In this document: positions 36,290 through 45,277 of the stretch, one piece after another | Layout of the letters: each line of letters starts with the position of its first letter | Numbering within the stretch: position 1 is the stretch's first letter | Source: Paracoccaceae bacterium | GTDB taxonomy: Bacteria > Pseudomonadota > Alphaproteobacteria > Rhodobacterales > Rhodobacteraceae | Length of the DNA: 64,000 nucleotides | NCBI GenBank assembly: GCA_003567315.1 | Contig: PWZT01000057.1 | Coordinates: 38,629-102,628, forward strand | Direction of reading: 5' to 3' | Notes under the pieces: model-generated | Seen by the model: only the letters and a program-made list of their open reading frames with translations | The model's database searches: none | Told to the model about the DNA's origin: nothing | Program-made: the position numbers and the translations under genes

Positions 36290-36357
36290 CCGCACCCCCT
36301 ATATGCGACGTCACGGCGCAAGGTTGCATGCAGGCGGCGCAAGGAAAACCCCTGCTG

Positions 36358-36403
36358 CTTCATCTTGCCAAAAATACTCACTGCAACGCAGGCGCAATAG
36401 CGC
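36358..36403 (+). repeat. Intergenic repeat element, copy 5 (block plus two stem-loops)
   Basis: The block (36358-36379) is an exact match to the core. It is followed directly by CTGC-AAC-GCAG (36381-36391) and, with no gap, GCGC-AATA-GCGC (36392-36403). The second stem ends 4 bases before the hisD stop codon (36408). In the hisD direction the order is stop, hairpin, hairpin, GAGTATTTTTGG. Confidence 0.75.
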
Positions 36404-36407
36404 AGCC

Positions 36408-37709
36408 TCAGCGGTTCAGGCGCTCCAGCCGTGCGCGCACACTCAACCCATGCGCTTCGAGGCTTTCCGAACGTGCAAGCTGCTCCGCCGCAGGCCCGAT
36501 GGCCGAGAGCGCCTCGGGCGTCATCCGCGCCAGCGTCGTGCGCTTCATGAAATCAAGCACCGACAGCCCCGAAGAAAACCGCGCCGAGCGCGCTGTGGGA
36601 AGCACGTGATTGGGGCCGCCGACATAATCGCCAATCGCCTCCGGGGTCCAATGCCCCAGAAAGACCGCGCCTGCGTGGCGGATCCTGTCCAGCAGCGCGT
36701 CCGGGTCAGCCACGCAGAGTTCCAGATGCTCGGGCGCGATCCGGTCCGACAGCGCTGCGGCCTCGACAAGGTCGCGCACCACGATCACTGCCCCGTAATC
36801 GCGCCAGCTTGCGCCCGCGATAGCGCGGCGCTCCAGCGTCTTCAGCCGCGTCTCGACTGCCTCGGCCACCGCCTGCCCGAACGCTGCATCGGTCGTGATC
36901 AGGATGGATTGCGCGCTTTCGTCATGCTCGGCCTGGCTCAGCAGATCGAGCGCGATCCAGTCGGGGTCATTCGCGCCATCGGCAATCACCAGTATCTCCG
37001 AAGGCCCCGCGATCATGTCGATGCCCACGCGCCCGAAAACCCGCCGCTTGGCCGCCGCCACATAGGCATTGCCTGGCCCGGTGATCTTGTCCACCGGCGC
37101 GATGGTCTCGGTCCCATGGGCCATCGCCGCAATCGCCTGTGCGCCGCCGATGCGGTAGATCACGTCCACGCCTGCAAGCTGCGCGGCGAGCAGCACCAAC
37201 GGGTTGACCACGCCCTCCGGCGTGGGCGCGCAGATCACCAGCCGCTCCACCCCGGCCACCTGCGCAGGGATCGCGTTCATCAGCACCGAGGACGGGTAGC
37301 TCGCAAGCCCGCCCGGCACATAGAGCCCCGCCGCCGCGACCGGTCCCCAGCGCCAGCCCAGCTCCGCGCCGCTCGGATCGTTCCAGCGCGCATCCTCGGG
37401 GCGCTGGCGGGCGTGATAGGCGCGGATGCGCTCGGCCGCGAGTTCCAGCGCCGCGCGCTCGGCCTCGGGCACAGCCGCGCAGTGCGTTTCGATCTCCTCT
37501 GGCGTGAAGGCCAGCGTCTGCGGCGTCAGATCAAGCCGGTCAAAGCGCTTGGTCAACTCGATCACCGCCGCATCGCCGCGGGCGCGCACATCCGCGATGA
37601 TTGCAGCGACCGTGTCATCGACATCGACAGCCTCCTCGCGTTTGGCGCTCAGGAGTGCCGCGAATTGCGCCTCGAAATCGGGCGCGCTGCTGTCGAGAAA
37701 CACGGGCAT
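36408..37709 (-). CDS. hisD: Histidinol dehydrogenase
   Basis: HisD carries out the last two oxidations of histidine synthesis, histidinol to histidine, with NAD and zinc. The 433-aa protein shows VYVPGGLASYPSSVLMNAIPAQVAGV, ITGPGNAYVAAAKRRVFGRVGIDMIAGPSE and APEHLELCV, all family landmarks. It follows the DUF2948 gene after one base. hisG and hisZ are 20 kb away at 58.4-60.2 kb, so the pathway genes are scattered. Confidence 0.97.
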   Translation of the reverse strand: MPVFLDSSAPDFEAQFAALLSAKREEAVDVDDTVAAIIADVRARGDAAVIELTKRFDRLDLTPQTLAFTPEEIETHCAAVPEAERAALELAAERIRAYHARQRPEDARWNDPSGAELGWRWGPVAAAGLYVPGGLASYPSSVLMNAIPAQVAGVERLVICAPTPEGVVNPLVLLAAQLAGVDVIYRIGGAQAIAAMAHGTETIAPVDKITGPGNAYVAAAKRRVFGRVGIDMIAGPSEILVIADGANDPDWIALDLLSQAEHDESAQSILITTDAAFGQAVAEAVETRLKTLERRAIAGASWRDYGAVIVVRDLVEAAALSDRIAPEHLELCVADPDALLDRIRHAGAVFLGHWTPEAIGDYVGGPNHVLPTARSARFSSGLSVLDFMKRTTLARMTPEALSAIGPAAEQLARSESLEAHGLSVRARLERLNR

Positions 37710-37710
37710 G

Positions 37711-38196
37711 TCAATCGTCCTTGTCGAGCGGATGCGCGGGCGCCTTGTGCGAGGGCGCGCGATAGGGCCGGGTCACGTCGGAGAGCATGACATCCACACA
37801 TTCCACGGCCAGCCGGATTTCCCCGTCGCCTGCAAGGATCAGCGACAGATGCCCGGCCCCGTCCTCGCCCGGCAGAAACTCGATCGACAGAAGCGACAGC
37901 ACCAGATCCTTGTCATTGCGATCGACGCCCGACGACGCCACGCCCAGCACATCGCGCACCATCAGCACGGCCTGCACCCGCTCGGCTTCGCCCGGGGCAC
38001 CGGCGCGCACATGGTCCTCCCAGCGAAAGCGATTGATCAGCAGGCCGAATTCGCGCCGCTTGCTGTCCCAGGCCATTTCCGTGGCCGGAAACACGGCGTC
38101 CTGCACCAGCGCGGAGATCACTTTCAGATCCTCCGCATCCAGCGCCTGAAGCCTCAGCGGACGCTCGGCCCCGTCCTCGAACCGTGCATCGCTCAT
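37711..38196 (-). CDS. DUF2948 family protein
   Basis: This 161-aa protein ([49 protein letters not shown]) matches DUF2948, found between murA and hisD in Rhodobacterales and related orders. No function is established. It overlaps murA by 4 bases (ATGA) and ends 1 base before the hisD start, so it is translationally embedded in that operon. No signal peptide or membrane span is visible. Confidence 0.85.
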   Translation of the reverse strand: MSDARFEDGAERPLRLQALDAEDLKVISALVQDAVFPATEMAWDSKRREFGLLINRFRWEDHVRAGAPGEAERVQAVLMVRDVLGVASSGVDRNDKDLVLSLLSIEFLPGEDGAGHLSLILAGDGEIRLAVECVDVMLSDVTRPYRAPSHKAPAHPLDKDD

Positions 38197-39458
38197 GTCT
38201 GGATCCGCTCTATCTTCGCCCCGCAGGCGCCGAGCTTCTGCTCGACATGCTCATAGCCGCGATCAAGGTGATAGACGCGGTGCACCACTGTCTCACCCTC
38301 AGCGGCAAGCCCCGCGAGGATCAGCGAGACAGAAGCGCGCAGATCGGTGGCCATGACAGGCGCGCCGCGCAGCTTCTCGACTCCGGTGACACGCGCCGTG
38401 CCGCCATGCACATCGATCTGCGCACCCATGCGCATCAGTTCGGGCGCATGCATGAAACGGTTCTCGAAGATATGCTCCTCGAGGATCGACTCGCCCTCAG
38501 CCGTGCACATCGCGGCCATGAATTGCGCCTGCAAATCGGTGGGAAAGCCGGGGAAAGGCTCGGTCGCGACATTGACCGCGCGCAACCGCTCTGCCTTGCG
38601 CGTCACGCGCAGCCCGCGCGCGGTCTCTTCCACCTCGGCGCCCGCATCCCGCAGCTTGTCCACGAAGGCCTGCACCAGATCCAGCCGCCCGCCGATGCAC
38701 TCGACCGATCCCCCCGCTATGGCAGGGGCGAGCATGTAGGTGCCAAGCTCGATCCGGTCGGTCACCACCGGATGCGTCGCGCCGCCGAGGCTTGCCACGC
38801 CCTCGATCGTGACCGTCGATGTGCCCTCACCCTCGATCTGCGCGCCCATGCGGCGCAGGCACTGCGCCAGATCGACGATCTCGGGCTCGCGCGCGGCGTT
38901 TTGCAGCACAGTCGTGCCCTTGGCCAGCGTCGCCGCCATCATCGCGTTTTCCGTGGCCCCGACCGAGGCGATGGGGAACTCGAACCGCGCGCCCTTCAAC
39001 CCGCCGGGGGCTTTCGCGTGGACATAACCATCGCGCAGGTCAAGCTCGGCCCCCATCGCCTCGAGCGCGCGCAGATGCAGATCCACGGGCCGCGCGCCAA
39101 TCGCGCAGCCCCCGGGCAGTGACACCACAGCATGCCCGTCACGCGCGAGCATCGGCCCCAGCACAAGAATCGAGGCGCGCATCTTGCGTACGATCTCGTA
39201 ATCGGCGCGGTGCGAGGTGAGATCATGGCTCGACAATGCCAGCACCTGCCCGTCCTGCAACGCCGCCACTTCGGCCCCCAGCGAGCCCAGCAATTCCGAC
39301 ATGGTGCGGATATCCGACAGCCGTGGCGCGTTGGTCAGGGTCAGCGGCTGGTCGGTCAGCAAGGTTGCTGGCATGAGCGTGAGACAGGCGTTCTTGGCCC
39401 CTGCGATGGGGATCTCGCCCGATAGCGGGCCGTTCCCGGTGACGACAATCGCATCCAT
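38193..39458 (-). CDS. murA: UDP-N-acetylglucosamine 1-carboxyvinyltransferase
   Basis: MurA transfers enolpyruvate from PEP to UDP-GlcNAc, the first committed step of peptidoglycan synthesis. The 421-aa protein has the inside-out barrel repeats ([20 protein letters not shown]) and [16 protein letters not shown] with the catalytic cysteine that fosfomycin alkylates. The enzyme therefore looks fosfomycin-sensitive, which is interesting because a FosA-like protein is encoded at 54758. It overlaps DUF2948 and is preceded by a 53-aa gene. Confidence 0.97.
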   Translation of the reverse strand: MDAIVVTGNGPLSGEIPIAGAKNACLTLMPATLLTDQPLTLTNAPRLSDIRTMSELLGSLGAEVAALQDGQVLALSSHDLTSHRADYEIVRKMRASILVLGPMLARDGHAVVSLPGGCAIGARPVDLHLRALEAMGAELDLRDGYVHAKAPGGLKGARFEFPIASVGATENAMMAATLAKGTTVLQNAAREPEIVDLAQCLRRMGAQIEGEGTSTVTIEGVASLGGATHPVVTDRIELGTYMLAPAIAGGSVECIGGRLDLVQAFVDKLRDAGAEVEETARGLRVTRKAERLRAVNVATEPFPGFPTDLQAQFMAAMCTAEGESILEEHIFENRFMHAPELMRMGAQIDVHGGTARVTGVEKLRGAPVMATDLRASVSLILAGLAAEGETVVHRVYHLDRGYEHVEQKLGACGAKIERIQT

Positions 39459-39470
39459 CTGCTCTACCCC

Positions 39471-39632
39471 TTACGCCGTGTCCGCATCGTCAGGCTTTTC
39501 CGTAGCGCCGCGTGCGCGGGCCTGCGCCTTGCGCTTGGCGATATTCGCTTTCAGGGCCGCTTTCAACCGCGCCGCGCGCGCCTGCTCGGCGGAAGATGGC
39601 CTGGCCGTGTTTCTGGTCTTGTCTGCACCCAT
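39471..39632 (-). CDS. Small basic protein of 53 aa upstream of murA
   Basis: The ATG at 39632 opens a short frame ending in TAA at 39471. The protein is lysine/arginine/alanine-rich: it contains SSAEQARAARLKAALKANIA, a KRKAQARARG stretch and an acidic end. Similar tiny proteins occur before murA in other Rhodobacterales as far as I recall; function unknown. It lies 12 bases ahead of murA and could be co-transcribed. The frame was read by hand. Confidence 0.65.
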   Translation of the reverse strand: MGADKTRNTARPSSAEQARAARLKAALKANIAKRKAQARARGATEKPDDADTA

Positions 39633-39675
39633 GCGCCCCTCCTAGCCCATGTTTGAAAAACCGTCCAGATAAGGC

Positions 39676-39704
39676 TTGCACGGCGCAGGATTTCGGACTA
39701 CTCA
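39676..39704 (+). promoter_or_regulatory. Likely sigma-70 promoter of tRNA-Thr
   Basis: TTGCAC (39676-39681) and TACTCA (39699-39704) are 17 bases apart, and the -10 element ends 12 bases before the tRNA. The -35 is close to consensus; the -10 is weak. Confidence 0.45.
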
Positions 39705-39716
39705 GCCGCGCATCGG

Positions 39717-39791
39717 GCTGCTGTAGCTCAGGGGCAGAGCACTCCCTTGGTAAGGGAGAGGTCGAGAGTTCAAATCTCTCCAGCAGCACCA
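39717..39791 (+). tRNA. tRNA-Thr (anticodon GGT)
   Basis: A complete cloverleaf is visible: acceptor stem GCTGCTG/CAGCAGC, D arm beginning TAGCTCAGGGGCAGAG, anticodon stem CTCCC/GGGAG with loop TTGGTAA giving anticodon GGT, T arm with GTTCAAAT, discriminator A and encoded CCA. The GGT anticodon reads ACC and ACT threonine codons. Confidence 0.97.
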
Positions 39792-39917
39792 TCTTCAATC
39801 AGTCCCCGCGCTTGAGCGCTCCGGAAACCGGGGGCCGTGCGACATTGCGCGAAGGTTGGGACAGCGCCGCGTCACGCGTCCCTTGCCCTCGTCACCTTGC
39901 CCGACACACCCCCCCGA

Positions 39918-40364
39918 TCAGGGCTTTATCCACGCGGTCGCCTCGACCTCGATCAGGATGTCGGGCGAAGGCATCATGGCGCTGACCTCGACCACGGTCG
40001 AGACTGGGGGCGTATCGGGAAAGAACATGCGCCGCACTATATTGTAGCGCGGGAAGTGGTCGAGATTGCGGAAATACTGCACCAGCTTGAACACATCGCC
40101 CATCGTGCCGCCCGCATCCTCAATAGTGGCGCGCACGCGGTCGAGCACATACCAGCTTTGCGCGATGATCGGCCCGTCCTTGGCATCCACGCTGAACTCG
40201 CCCGTGCGCCCGATGCGATCGGCCACGCCTGCGGGCAAATCCTCATAGCCACGGATGACCTTGCCTGCCCCCGGGTCCACCGCGATGATCCCGGATAGGA
40301 ATACGAAATCGCCACGCCTTGCATATGCCGAATAGCGCGCGAGGGGCTGGGCTGTCTCGGTCAT
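39918..40364 (-). CDS. RidA (YjgF/YER057c/UK114) family protein
   Basis: This 148-aa Rid-family protein forms trimers that, in RidA itself, hydrolyse reactive enamine/imine intermediates. It carries GDFVFLSGIIAVDPG, VFKLVQYFRNLDHFPRYN and the C-terminal VVEVSAMMPSPDILIEVEATAWI. The segment normally holding the arginine that binds substrate carboxylates is altered (the last motif has no xxRxxxR form), so it may belong to a non-RidA subgroup. AGGAG precedes the ATG at 40364. It lies 36 bases after the flavocytochrome gene on the same strand. Confidence 0.85.
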   Translation of the reverse strand: MTETAQPLARYSAYARRGDFVFLSGIIAVDPGAGKVIRGYEDLPAGVADRIGRTGEFSVDAKDGPIIAQSWYVLDRVRATIEDAGGTMGDVFKLVQYFRNLDHFPRYNIVRRMFFPDTPPVSTVVEVSAMMPSPDILIEVEATAWIKP

Positions 40365-40400
40365 CTCTGTTGCTCCTGTCTCGGGTGCGTGCCGGGTCAC

Positions 40401-41846
40401 TCAGAACGTCAGGACAAAGCCCAGGACCGCCACAATCAGCCCGGCCCCGACCCCAAGGATGTTGCGCGCCCGTGCACGATCCTGACGGGACCGCGCATCA
40501 CCGCCGTAATCGAAACGCTCATAGATCACGTTCTGCATCGGCATCCCGAGATCGAGCAGCATGTCGGAGACGCCTGACACCATCGGCCCTGGCCCGCAGA
40601 TCATGGCCTTGGTCCTGGCCGGATCCAGCCCATCGAGCATCTGTGTCAGATGCTCCGGGGTCAGGCGGCCGGGAAGCATGTCGTCGTCGAGCGGTGGGTC
40701 TTCGCTCATCAGCCACAGCTTCAGATCGAGCATCTTGGTTGCCGCGCGCAATTCATCGAGGCAGGCGAAATTCGCAGGCGCACCGACCGCATAGGCCAGC
40801 CGCACGGGCCGCGTTTCACCAGTCGCGGCCATATCGCGTACAATGCCCAGCAGTGGCGCGACCCCGACCCCACCGCCGAACAGAAGATAGGCATCTGCCG
40901 GATGCGCCTCATGTGAAAATTCGCCATACGGCCCGTCGATGCCAATCACGCGCCCTTCGGGCAAGCTGCCGATCTGATTGGTGAAATCGCCCGCCTCCTT
41001 GATCAGCAGGCTCAGCCCGTCGCGACGGGGGCTGTCCGAGATGGAAAACGGATGGTCGAACAAGGGAAAGCGGCGCGTGCCTTCGGTCATCCAGACGAAT
41101 TGGCCCGCGTGATAGGGCAGCGCGGGCGTGCCCGGCGCGGGCTGGATGTCGAGTTCCCACATGCGATCCGCGCGCTTGACGACCGATGCCAGCCGCCAAG
41201 GCCTGCGATGCAGGAGCCACCAGCGCCAGCCATAGAGAATGCCGATAACGCCTAGCACGGCCAGCGCAACCGCGCCCCAGAACCACGCGAGCGGCCCCTC
41301 GGCGCTGAACCGGCCTACCGCCCATGCGTGATGCAGCCCAGTCAGCACAGCCACCAGCCCCAGCACCAGATGCACGCCGCGCCATGCCTCATAGGGCCAG
41401 GGCAGCGCATCGCGCAGAATCGAGGTCAGGATGATCACCAGCAGCGCACCCAGAGCAATGACGCCCGTGCGATAGGCCGGATCGGTGAGATAGAAATGCA
41501 GCCGTATCCAGCCCAGCTCCGGGTCCGCGAGCCATGTCGGCAGGATGTAGGCGAGCGGGTGGAGCACCAGCGCGAGCGCCAGCCAGTAGGCCGCGAATTT
41601 GTGGAAGGCCATGATCTTGTCGATGCCAAGCTGGCCCGAGACCACCTCGAACCGGCCCGACGTCACGAATTGCACCGCCATGCCCCAGAGCGCGATCAGC
41701 CCCATGGCGGCGGCGGCGTATTCCCACGCCGCCATGGGTGCGACGGCTTGGGTGCGGGCGAGCAGGAGCGGAAGGACCGCCGCGATCAGATAACTGGCCG
41801 CAAGCGCCTTGCCGCTGAGGCGGGGAAATGTGTTCTGCATGGTCAT
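40401..41846 (-). CDS. Ferric-reductase-like transmembrane flavocytochrome
   Basis: The 481-aa protein joins a six-span haem b domain to a cytoplasmic FAD/NAD(P) reductase module, like ferric reductases and NADPH oxidases. Candidate haem ligands are the histidines of MAFHKFAAYW and LVLHPLAY in one span and RGVHLVLG and TGLHHAWAV in another. The reductase half has HPFSISDSP (FAD), LLFGGGVGVAPLLGI and MICGPGPMVSGV (nucleotide). A last hydrophobic segment (ILGVGAGLIVAVLGFVL) ends the protein. It would move electrons from NAD(P)H outward across the membrane. It faces a pentahaem cytochrome gene and both share an FNR-type box. Confidence 0.85.
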   Translation of the reverse strand: MTMQNTFPRLSGKALAASYLIAAVLPLLLARTQAVAPMAAWEYAAAAMGLIALWGMAVQFVTSGRFEVVSGQLGIDKIMAFHKFAAYWLALALVLHPLAYILPTWLADPELGWIRLHFYLTDPAYRTGVIALGALLVIILTSILRDALPWPYEAWRGVHLVLGLVAVLTGLHHAWAVGRFSAEGPLAWFWGAVALAVLGVIGILYGWRWWLLHRRPWRLASVVKRADRMWELDIQPAPGTPALPYHAGQFVWMTEGTRRFPLFDHPFSISDSPRRDGLSLLIKEAGDFTNQIGSLPEGRVIGIDGPYGEFSHEAHPADAYLLFGGGVGVAPLLGIVRDMAATGETRPVRLAYAVGAPANFACLDELRAATKMLDLKLWLMSEDPPLDDDMLPGRLTPEHLTQMLDGLDPARTKAMICGPGPMVSGVSDMLLDLGMPMQNVIYERFDYGGDARSRQDRARARNILGVGAGLIVAVLGFVLTF

Positions 41847-41899
41847 TCACCGGGATAGCGGCATGTCTAAACTGTCTTGTCAAGAAATCTTGTCATGCC

Positions 41900-41913
41900 A
41901 TGATGTGGATCAA
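41900..41913. promoter_or_regulatory. FNR-type box between the flavocytochrome and pentahaem cytochrome genes
   Basis: ATGAT-GTGG-ATCAA differs from the FNR/FnrL consensus TTGAT-N4-ATCAA by one base. It is 54 bases from the flavocytochrome start and about 60 bases from the cytochrome start, a position that could serve either promoter. Just upstream, CTTGTCA is repeated at 41876 and 41889. Confidence 0.55.
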
Positions 41914-41973
41914 GGGCAGCGCAGGCGCGTGATTCCATTCTGGGAGTCCAGCCTGCATAACCGGAGGATCAGA

Positions 41974-43044
41974 TTGCGATTTCTTTCCATTTTGTTCACC
42001 GCGGCACTGGTTCTGCCGGCCCCTGCACGCGCTGATGACCTCGTCGGGCTGGAGCGGCTGATCGCGGCCTGGCTCGACTCGCCGCATGGCGATTACCATT
42101 CGCTCTCCTTCACCTATTGGAACGAAGACGGCGCCGTGCCCGAAAATTGTGCGATGTGCCATTCCGAGACCGGGTTTCTGGATTATCTCGGCGTGGGCGA
42201 CCATACGCCTGGGCAGGTCGATCATCCTGGCACGATCAACACGGTCATCGGCTGCGCGAGTTGCCACACCGAGGAAGCGCACAAGCTTGATACAGTGAGC
42301 TTCCCCTCTGGCGTCGATGTGTCGGGGCTTGGCTCCTCGGCCACCTGCATGGTCTGCCATCAGGGCCGCCAGTCCGACGAACAGGTCAAGGCCCGCGTGG
42401 ACGGCAAGCCGGTAGATGAAATCTCCGAGGAGCTGGCCTTCCTGAACATCCATTACGCCGCCTCGGCCGCGACCATGCTGGGATCCGAGGCACGCCCGGG
42501 CTATCAGTATGAGGGTCGCAGCTATGCCGGGCGCTTCATGCATGTGCCGGGCGCGGATACCTGCGTGGCGTGCCACGAGGCGCACAGCACGACCGTCGAG
42601 ACCGAAGGCTGCGTTGCCTGCCACACCGGCGTCGAGGATATGCGCGACATCCGCACCCAGCATCGTGATTTCGCAGGCACAGGGGATCGCTCGGGCGGCA
42701 TCCATAGCGAGATCGTGGGCCTCAAGGAGCAACTGCTCGATGCGATCAAGCTTTATGCCGAGGATGTCGCGGGCACACCCATCGCCTATGCAAACAGCTT
42801 CCCCTATTTCTTCGCCGATCCGGATGGCACGGGTGAGTTGGCCGAGGATCAGATCACGCGCGACAACCGCTACCAGAGCTGGACGCCGCGCCTGCTCAAA
42901 GCCGCCTACAACTACCAGGTCGCGTTGAAGGATCCGGGCGGCTATGTCCATAACCCGCGCTACATGCTGCAAATCCTGCATGACAGTCTCGCGGATCTGG
43001 CCGATGTGCTGGAGCTGGATGTCAGCCATATCTCGCGCCCCTGA
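41974..43044 (+). CDS. Periplasmic pentahaem cytochrome c
   Basis: The 356-aa exported protein has five CxxCH haem-attachment motifs: CAMCH, CASCH, CMVCH, CVACH and CVACH, all in the first two thirds. The N-terminus is a signal peptide ([19 protein letters not shown], cleavage before DD). The last third has no haem motif and is helical. I do not recognise a named family. The TTG at 41974 is the start because GGAGG lies 6 bases upstream and because it begins the signal peptide; no in-frame ATG does. Divergence from the flavocytochrome across an FNR box suggests an electron-transfer pair for low-oxygen growth. Confidence 0.85.
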   Translation: MRFLSILFTAALVLPAPARADDLVGLERLIAAWLDSPHGDYHSLSFTYWNEDGAVPENCAMCHSETGFLDYLGVGDHTPGQVDHPGTINTVIGCASCHTEEAHKLDTVSFPSGVDVSGLGSSATCMVCHQGRQSDEQVKARVDGKPVDEISEELAFLNIHYAASAATMLGSEARPGYQYEGRSYAGRFMHVPGADTCVACHEAHSTTVETEGCVACHTGVEDMRDIRTQHRDFAGTGDRSGGIHSEIVGLKEQLLDAIKLYAEDVAGTPIAYANSFPYFFADPDGTGELAEDQITRDNRYQSWTPRLLKAAYNYQVALKDPGGYVHNPRYMLQILHDSLADLADVLELDVSHISRP

Positions 43045-43100
43045 TCGCACCTCCGCATTCCTGCTTGACCTTGGCGCGTCAAAGCCGCATTTGCGATGCC

Positions 43101-44147
43101 ATGGCACAGGCACAGCTCCAGATCGACCTCGCGGCGCTTCAGGCCAATTGGCGCGCGCTCGACGCGCGCTCAAGCGCACAGGTGCAGACCGCAGCGACCG
43201 TAAAGGCCAATGGCTACGGACTGGGCGCGGGCCATGTCGCGCATGCGCTTGCGCGGGCCGGAGCGCGGCGGTTCTTCGTGGCGATCGCGGAGGAAGGCGT
43301 CGCCATCCGTTCGGCCATCGGGCCGGATCTGCCGATCCATGTCTATGGCGGGCATATGGAAGGCGATGCGCGGCTGATCTCGGAGGCGCGGCTCAGCCCC
43401 ATGCTCAACTCCGCCGAGCAACTGGCCCGCCATTTCGAAGCCCTGCCCGGCCATCCTTTCGGCATCCAGCTTGATACCGGCATGAACCGGCTGGGCATGG
43501 AGCCTGCCGAATGGCAGGCGGTGGCCGAGATCGCCCTGTCACAGGGCCCGGACCTGGTCATGTCACATCTGGCCTGCTCGGATGAGCCCGACCATCCGAT
43601 GAACCCGCGGCAACTCGCCGTCTTCCACGAGTTGACCGACGGCATTGGCGTGCCCCGCTCGCTTGCCGCGACAGGGGGCGTGCTGCTTGGCCCGGACTAT
43701 CATTTCGAAATGACCCGCCCCGGAATCGGCCTCTATGGCGGCGCGCCTTTCACGGATGCGCAGCCCGTGGTGCGACTCAGCCTCCCGGTGATCCAGATCC
43801 GCGATGTCGCTGAGGGCGAGACTGTCGGCTATGGCAACACCTTCACCGCACCGCAGGATATGCGGCTCGCCACAGTCTCGGCGGGCTATGCCGATGGCAT
43901 CCAGCGCGTGCTCTCGAATCAGGCGACCCTCTGGGCGGGCGACACCCCCTGCCCGCTTGTGGGCCGCGTGTCGATGGATCTGCTGACCATTGATGTCAGC
44001 AATGTCGATGGCACGCCAGACGCGCTCGACCTGCTCGGGCCCCATCAGGGTGTCGATGATATTGCCGAGCTGACCGGCTCCATCGGCTATGAAGTGCTCA
44101 CCGATCTGGGCTATCGCTACGCGCGCGACTATCGTCCCGGCGCCTGA
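43101..44147 (+). CDS. alr: Alanine racemase
   Basis: Alr interconverts L- and D-alanine with PLP, supplying D-alanine for peptidoglycan. The 348-aa protein has the PLP lysine in [13 protein letters not shown], the TIM-barrel segment [13 protein letters not shown], and the C-terminal beta domain with [10 protein letters not shown], which includes the second-face tyrosine, and [15 protein letters not shown]. The ATG at 43101 is chosen because it starts just before the first strand. Its 3' end overlaps the convergent nucleosidase gene by 19 bases. Confidence 0.94.
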   Translation: MAQAQLQIDLAALQANWRALDARSSAQVQTAATVKANGYGLGAGHVAHALARAGARRFFVAIAEEGVAIRSAIGPDLPIHVYGGHMEGDARLISEARLSPMLNSAEQLARHFEALPGHPFGIQLDTGMNRLGMEPAEWQAVAEIALSQGPDLVMSHLACSDEPDHPMNPRQLAVFHELTDGIGVPRSLAATGGVLLGPDYHFEMTRPGIGLYGGAPFTDAQPVVRLSLPVIQIRDVAEGETVGYGNTFTAPQDMRLATVSAGYADGIQRVLSNQATLWAGDTPCPLVGRVSMDLLTIDVSNVDGTPDALDLLGPHQGVDDIAELTGSIGYEVLTDLGYRYARDYRPGA

Positions 44148-44779
44148 GCCAGCCCTCCGGCCTCGATCTGCGTGCAAAGCATATCGACAGCCGCCGCGAG
44201 CCGCTCATCAATGATATGCAGATATTCGGTCCAGCTATGCAGCCCATCCAGCGGCGCAGCCCCGTCAGATATGCCGCGAAGCACCACCAGCGTCACGTCG
44301 AAGCGCTGGCAGGCACGCAGCACGGCGAAGCTCTCCATATCCACCATGTCCTCGGTAATGCCCGCATAGGCCGCGCCCGAGACGATATTGGCCCCGGTCG
44401 ATAGTGTCGCCGCTGGCAGACCCGCAATTTGCAGGGGCAATTCCACCTGCGCGGGCATGTCGAGAAACGGCGTCACGCCCTTCTCGAAGCCCAGCGCTGT
44501 GGCATCCATGTCCCGATACGCCACCGACCGCGCCTGATAGACCGCGCATTGCTCCAGCCGCGCCGATCCGGCAGAGCCCAGCGAGACCACCAGATCCGGC
44601 AAACCGCCCCCGCGCGCCAGTTCCGCCAGCATCGCTGTTGCCGTAACCGCGCCCTCGACCGGGCCGACCCCGGTCATCACTGGCGTGAAGCGCGCGCGCA
44701 GATGGGGGCCATATTCGGGCTCCGCCGCCATCAGGAACAGCACGCGTTGGCCTGCGATGTCCAGCACCGGCGGAGACAT
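44129..44779 (-). CDS. 5'-methylthioadenosine/S-adenosylhomocysteine nucleosidase-like protein
   Basis: The 216-aa protein has the nucleoside phosphorylase fold: [32 protein letters not shown] (phosphate/ribose pocket), [12 protein letters not shown] (ribose-contacting methionine-glutamate) and [10 protein letters not shown] with the catalytic aspartate. It matches MTA/SAH nucleosidase best, which recycles the by-products of SAM reactions and quorum-signal synthesis. The start ATG overlaps the stop of the universal stress protein gene (TGATG), so the two are coupled. Confidence 0.8.
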   Translation of the reverse strand: MSPPVLDIAGQRVLFLMAAEPEYGPHLRARFTPVMTGVGPVEGAVTATAMLAELARGGGLPDLVVSLGSAGSARLEQCAVYQARSVAYRDMDATALGFEKGVTPFLDMPAQVELPLQIAGLPAATLSTGANIVSGAAYAGITEDMVDMESFAVLRACQRFDVTLVVLRGISDGAAPLDGLHSWTEYLHIIDERLAAAVDMLCTQIEAGGLAQAPGR

Positions 44780-45201
44780 CACACGGTCGAAGGTCTGCGC
44801 GCGACATGGACCGCGCATTGCGCGCGGCTCACCACCTTGCTCGCGGTAGAGCCCAGCAGCAGGCTCTGCGTGCCCGGCCGGTGCGAGGCGATGACGATGC
44901 AATCCACCGATTGCGCGCGGGCATGTTCCAACACCTCATGCGCGGCATCGCCTTCGGTGACCACAGTCGCGACATTGTCGAAATCAGCTGCGAGGCTCGC
45001 GAGATCCGCCTCGATCGCCTTACGCAAATCCTCGCGCCAGCCATCGGGCAGATAGTTGAGCGCAAAGACCGGCGCAGGCTCCATCACATGGATCAGCGTG
45101 ATCTGCCCGCCTTCGCTCAGCAGGGTCTTGGCGACAGACAGCGACGGGGTCGCATCATGGCCCTCGTCATAGGCGACCGTCACGAGAATATTCGAATACA
45201 T
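44779..45201 (-). CDS. Universal stress protein (UspA family)
   Basis: The 140-aa protein has the single-domain Usp fold, starting YSNILVTVAYDEGHDA and ending with the ATP-binding type motif GSTASKVVSRAQCAVHV (G-x2-x-G-x9-S/T variant). Usp proteins are small nucleotide-binding stress proteins in the cytoplasm. GGAGGGAG precedes the ATG at 45201. It leads a two-gene unit with the nucleosidase. Confidence 0.92.
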   Translation of the reverse strand: MYSNILVTVAYDEGHDATPSLSVAKTLLSEGGQITLIHVMEPAPVFALNYLPDGWREDLRKAIEADLASLAADFDNVATVVTEGDAAHEVLEHARAQSVDCIVIASHRPGTQSLLLGSTASKVVSRAQCAVHVARRPSTV

Positions 45202-45277
45202 CGGCGCTCCCTCCAGCATATCCAGTCGCGTCATCTAGAGCAGGAAACTGCGCCAAAGACCAGCCCGAAACCCGCGC

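Noticed and set aside
36276..37790. 504-codon open frame antisense to hisD
   Set aside because: Arginine/histidine-rich with no recognisable domain and opposite a certain hisD; long antisense frames are expected at this GC content.
39717..39791. Possibility that tRNA-Thr is an integration site of a mobile element
   Set aside because: No integrase gene and no repeat of the tRNA 3' end were seen on either side.
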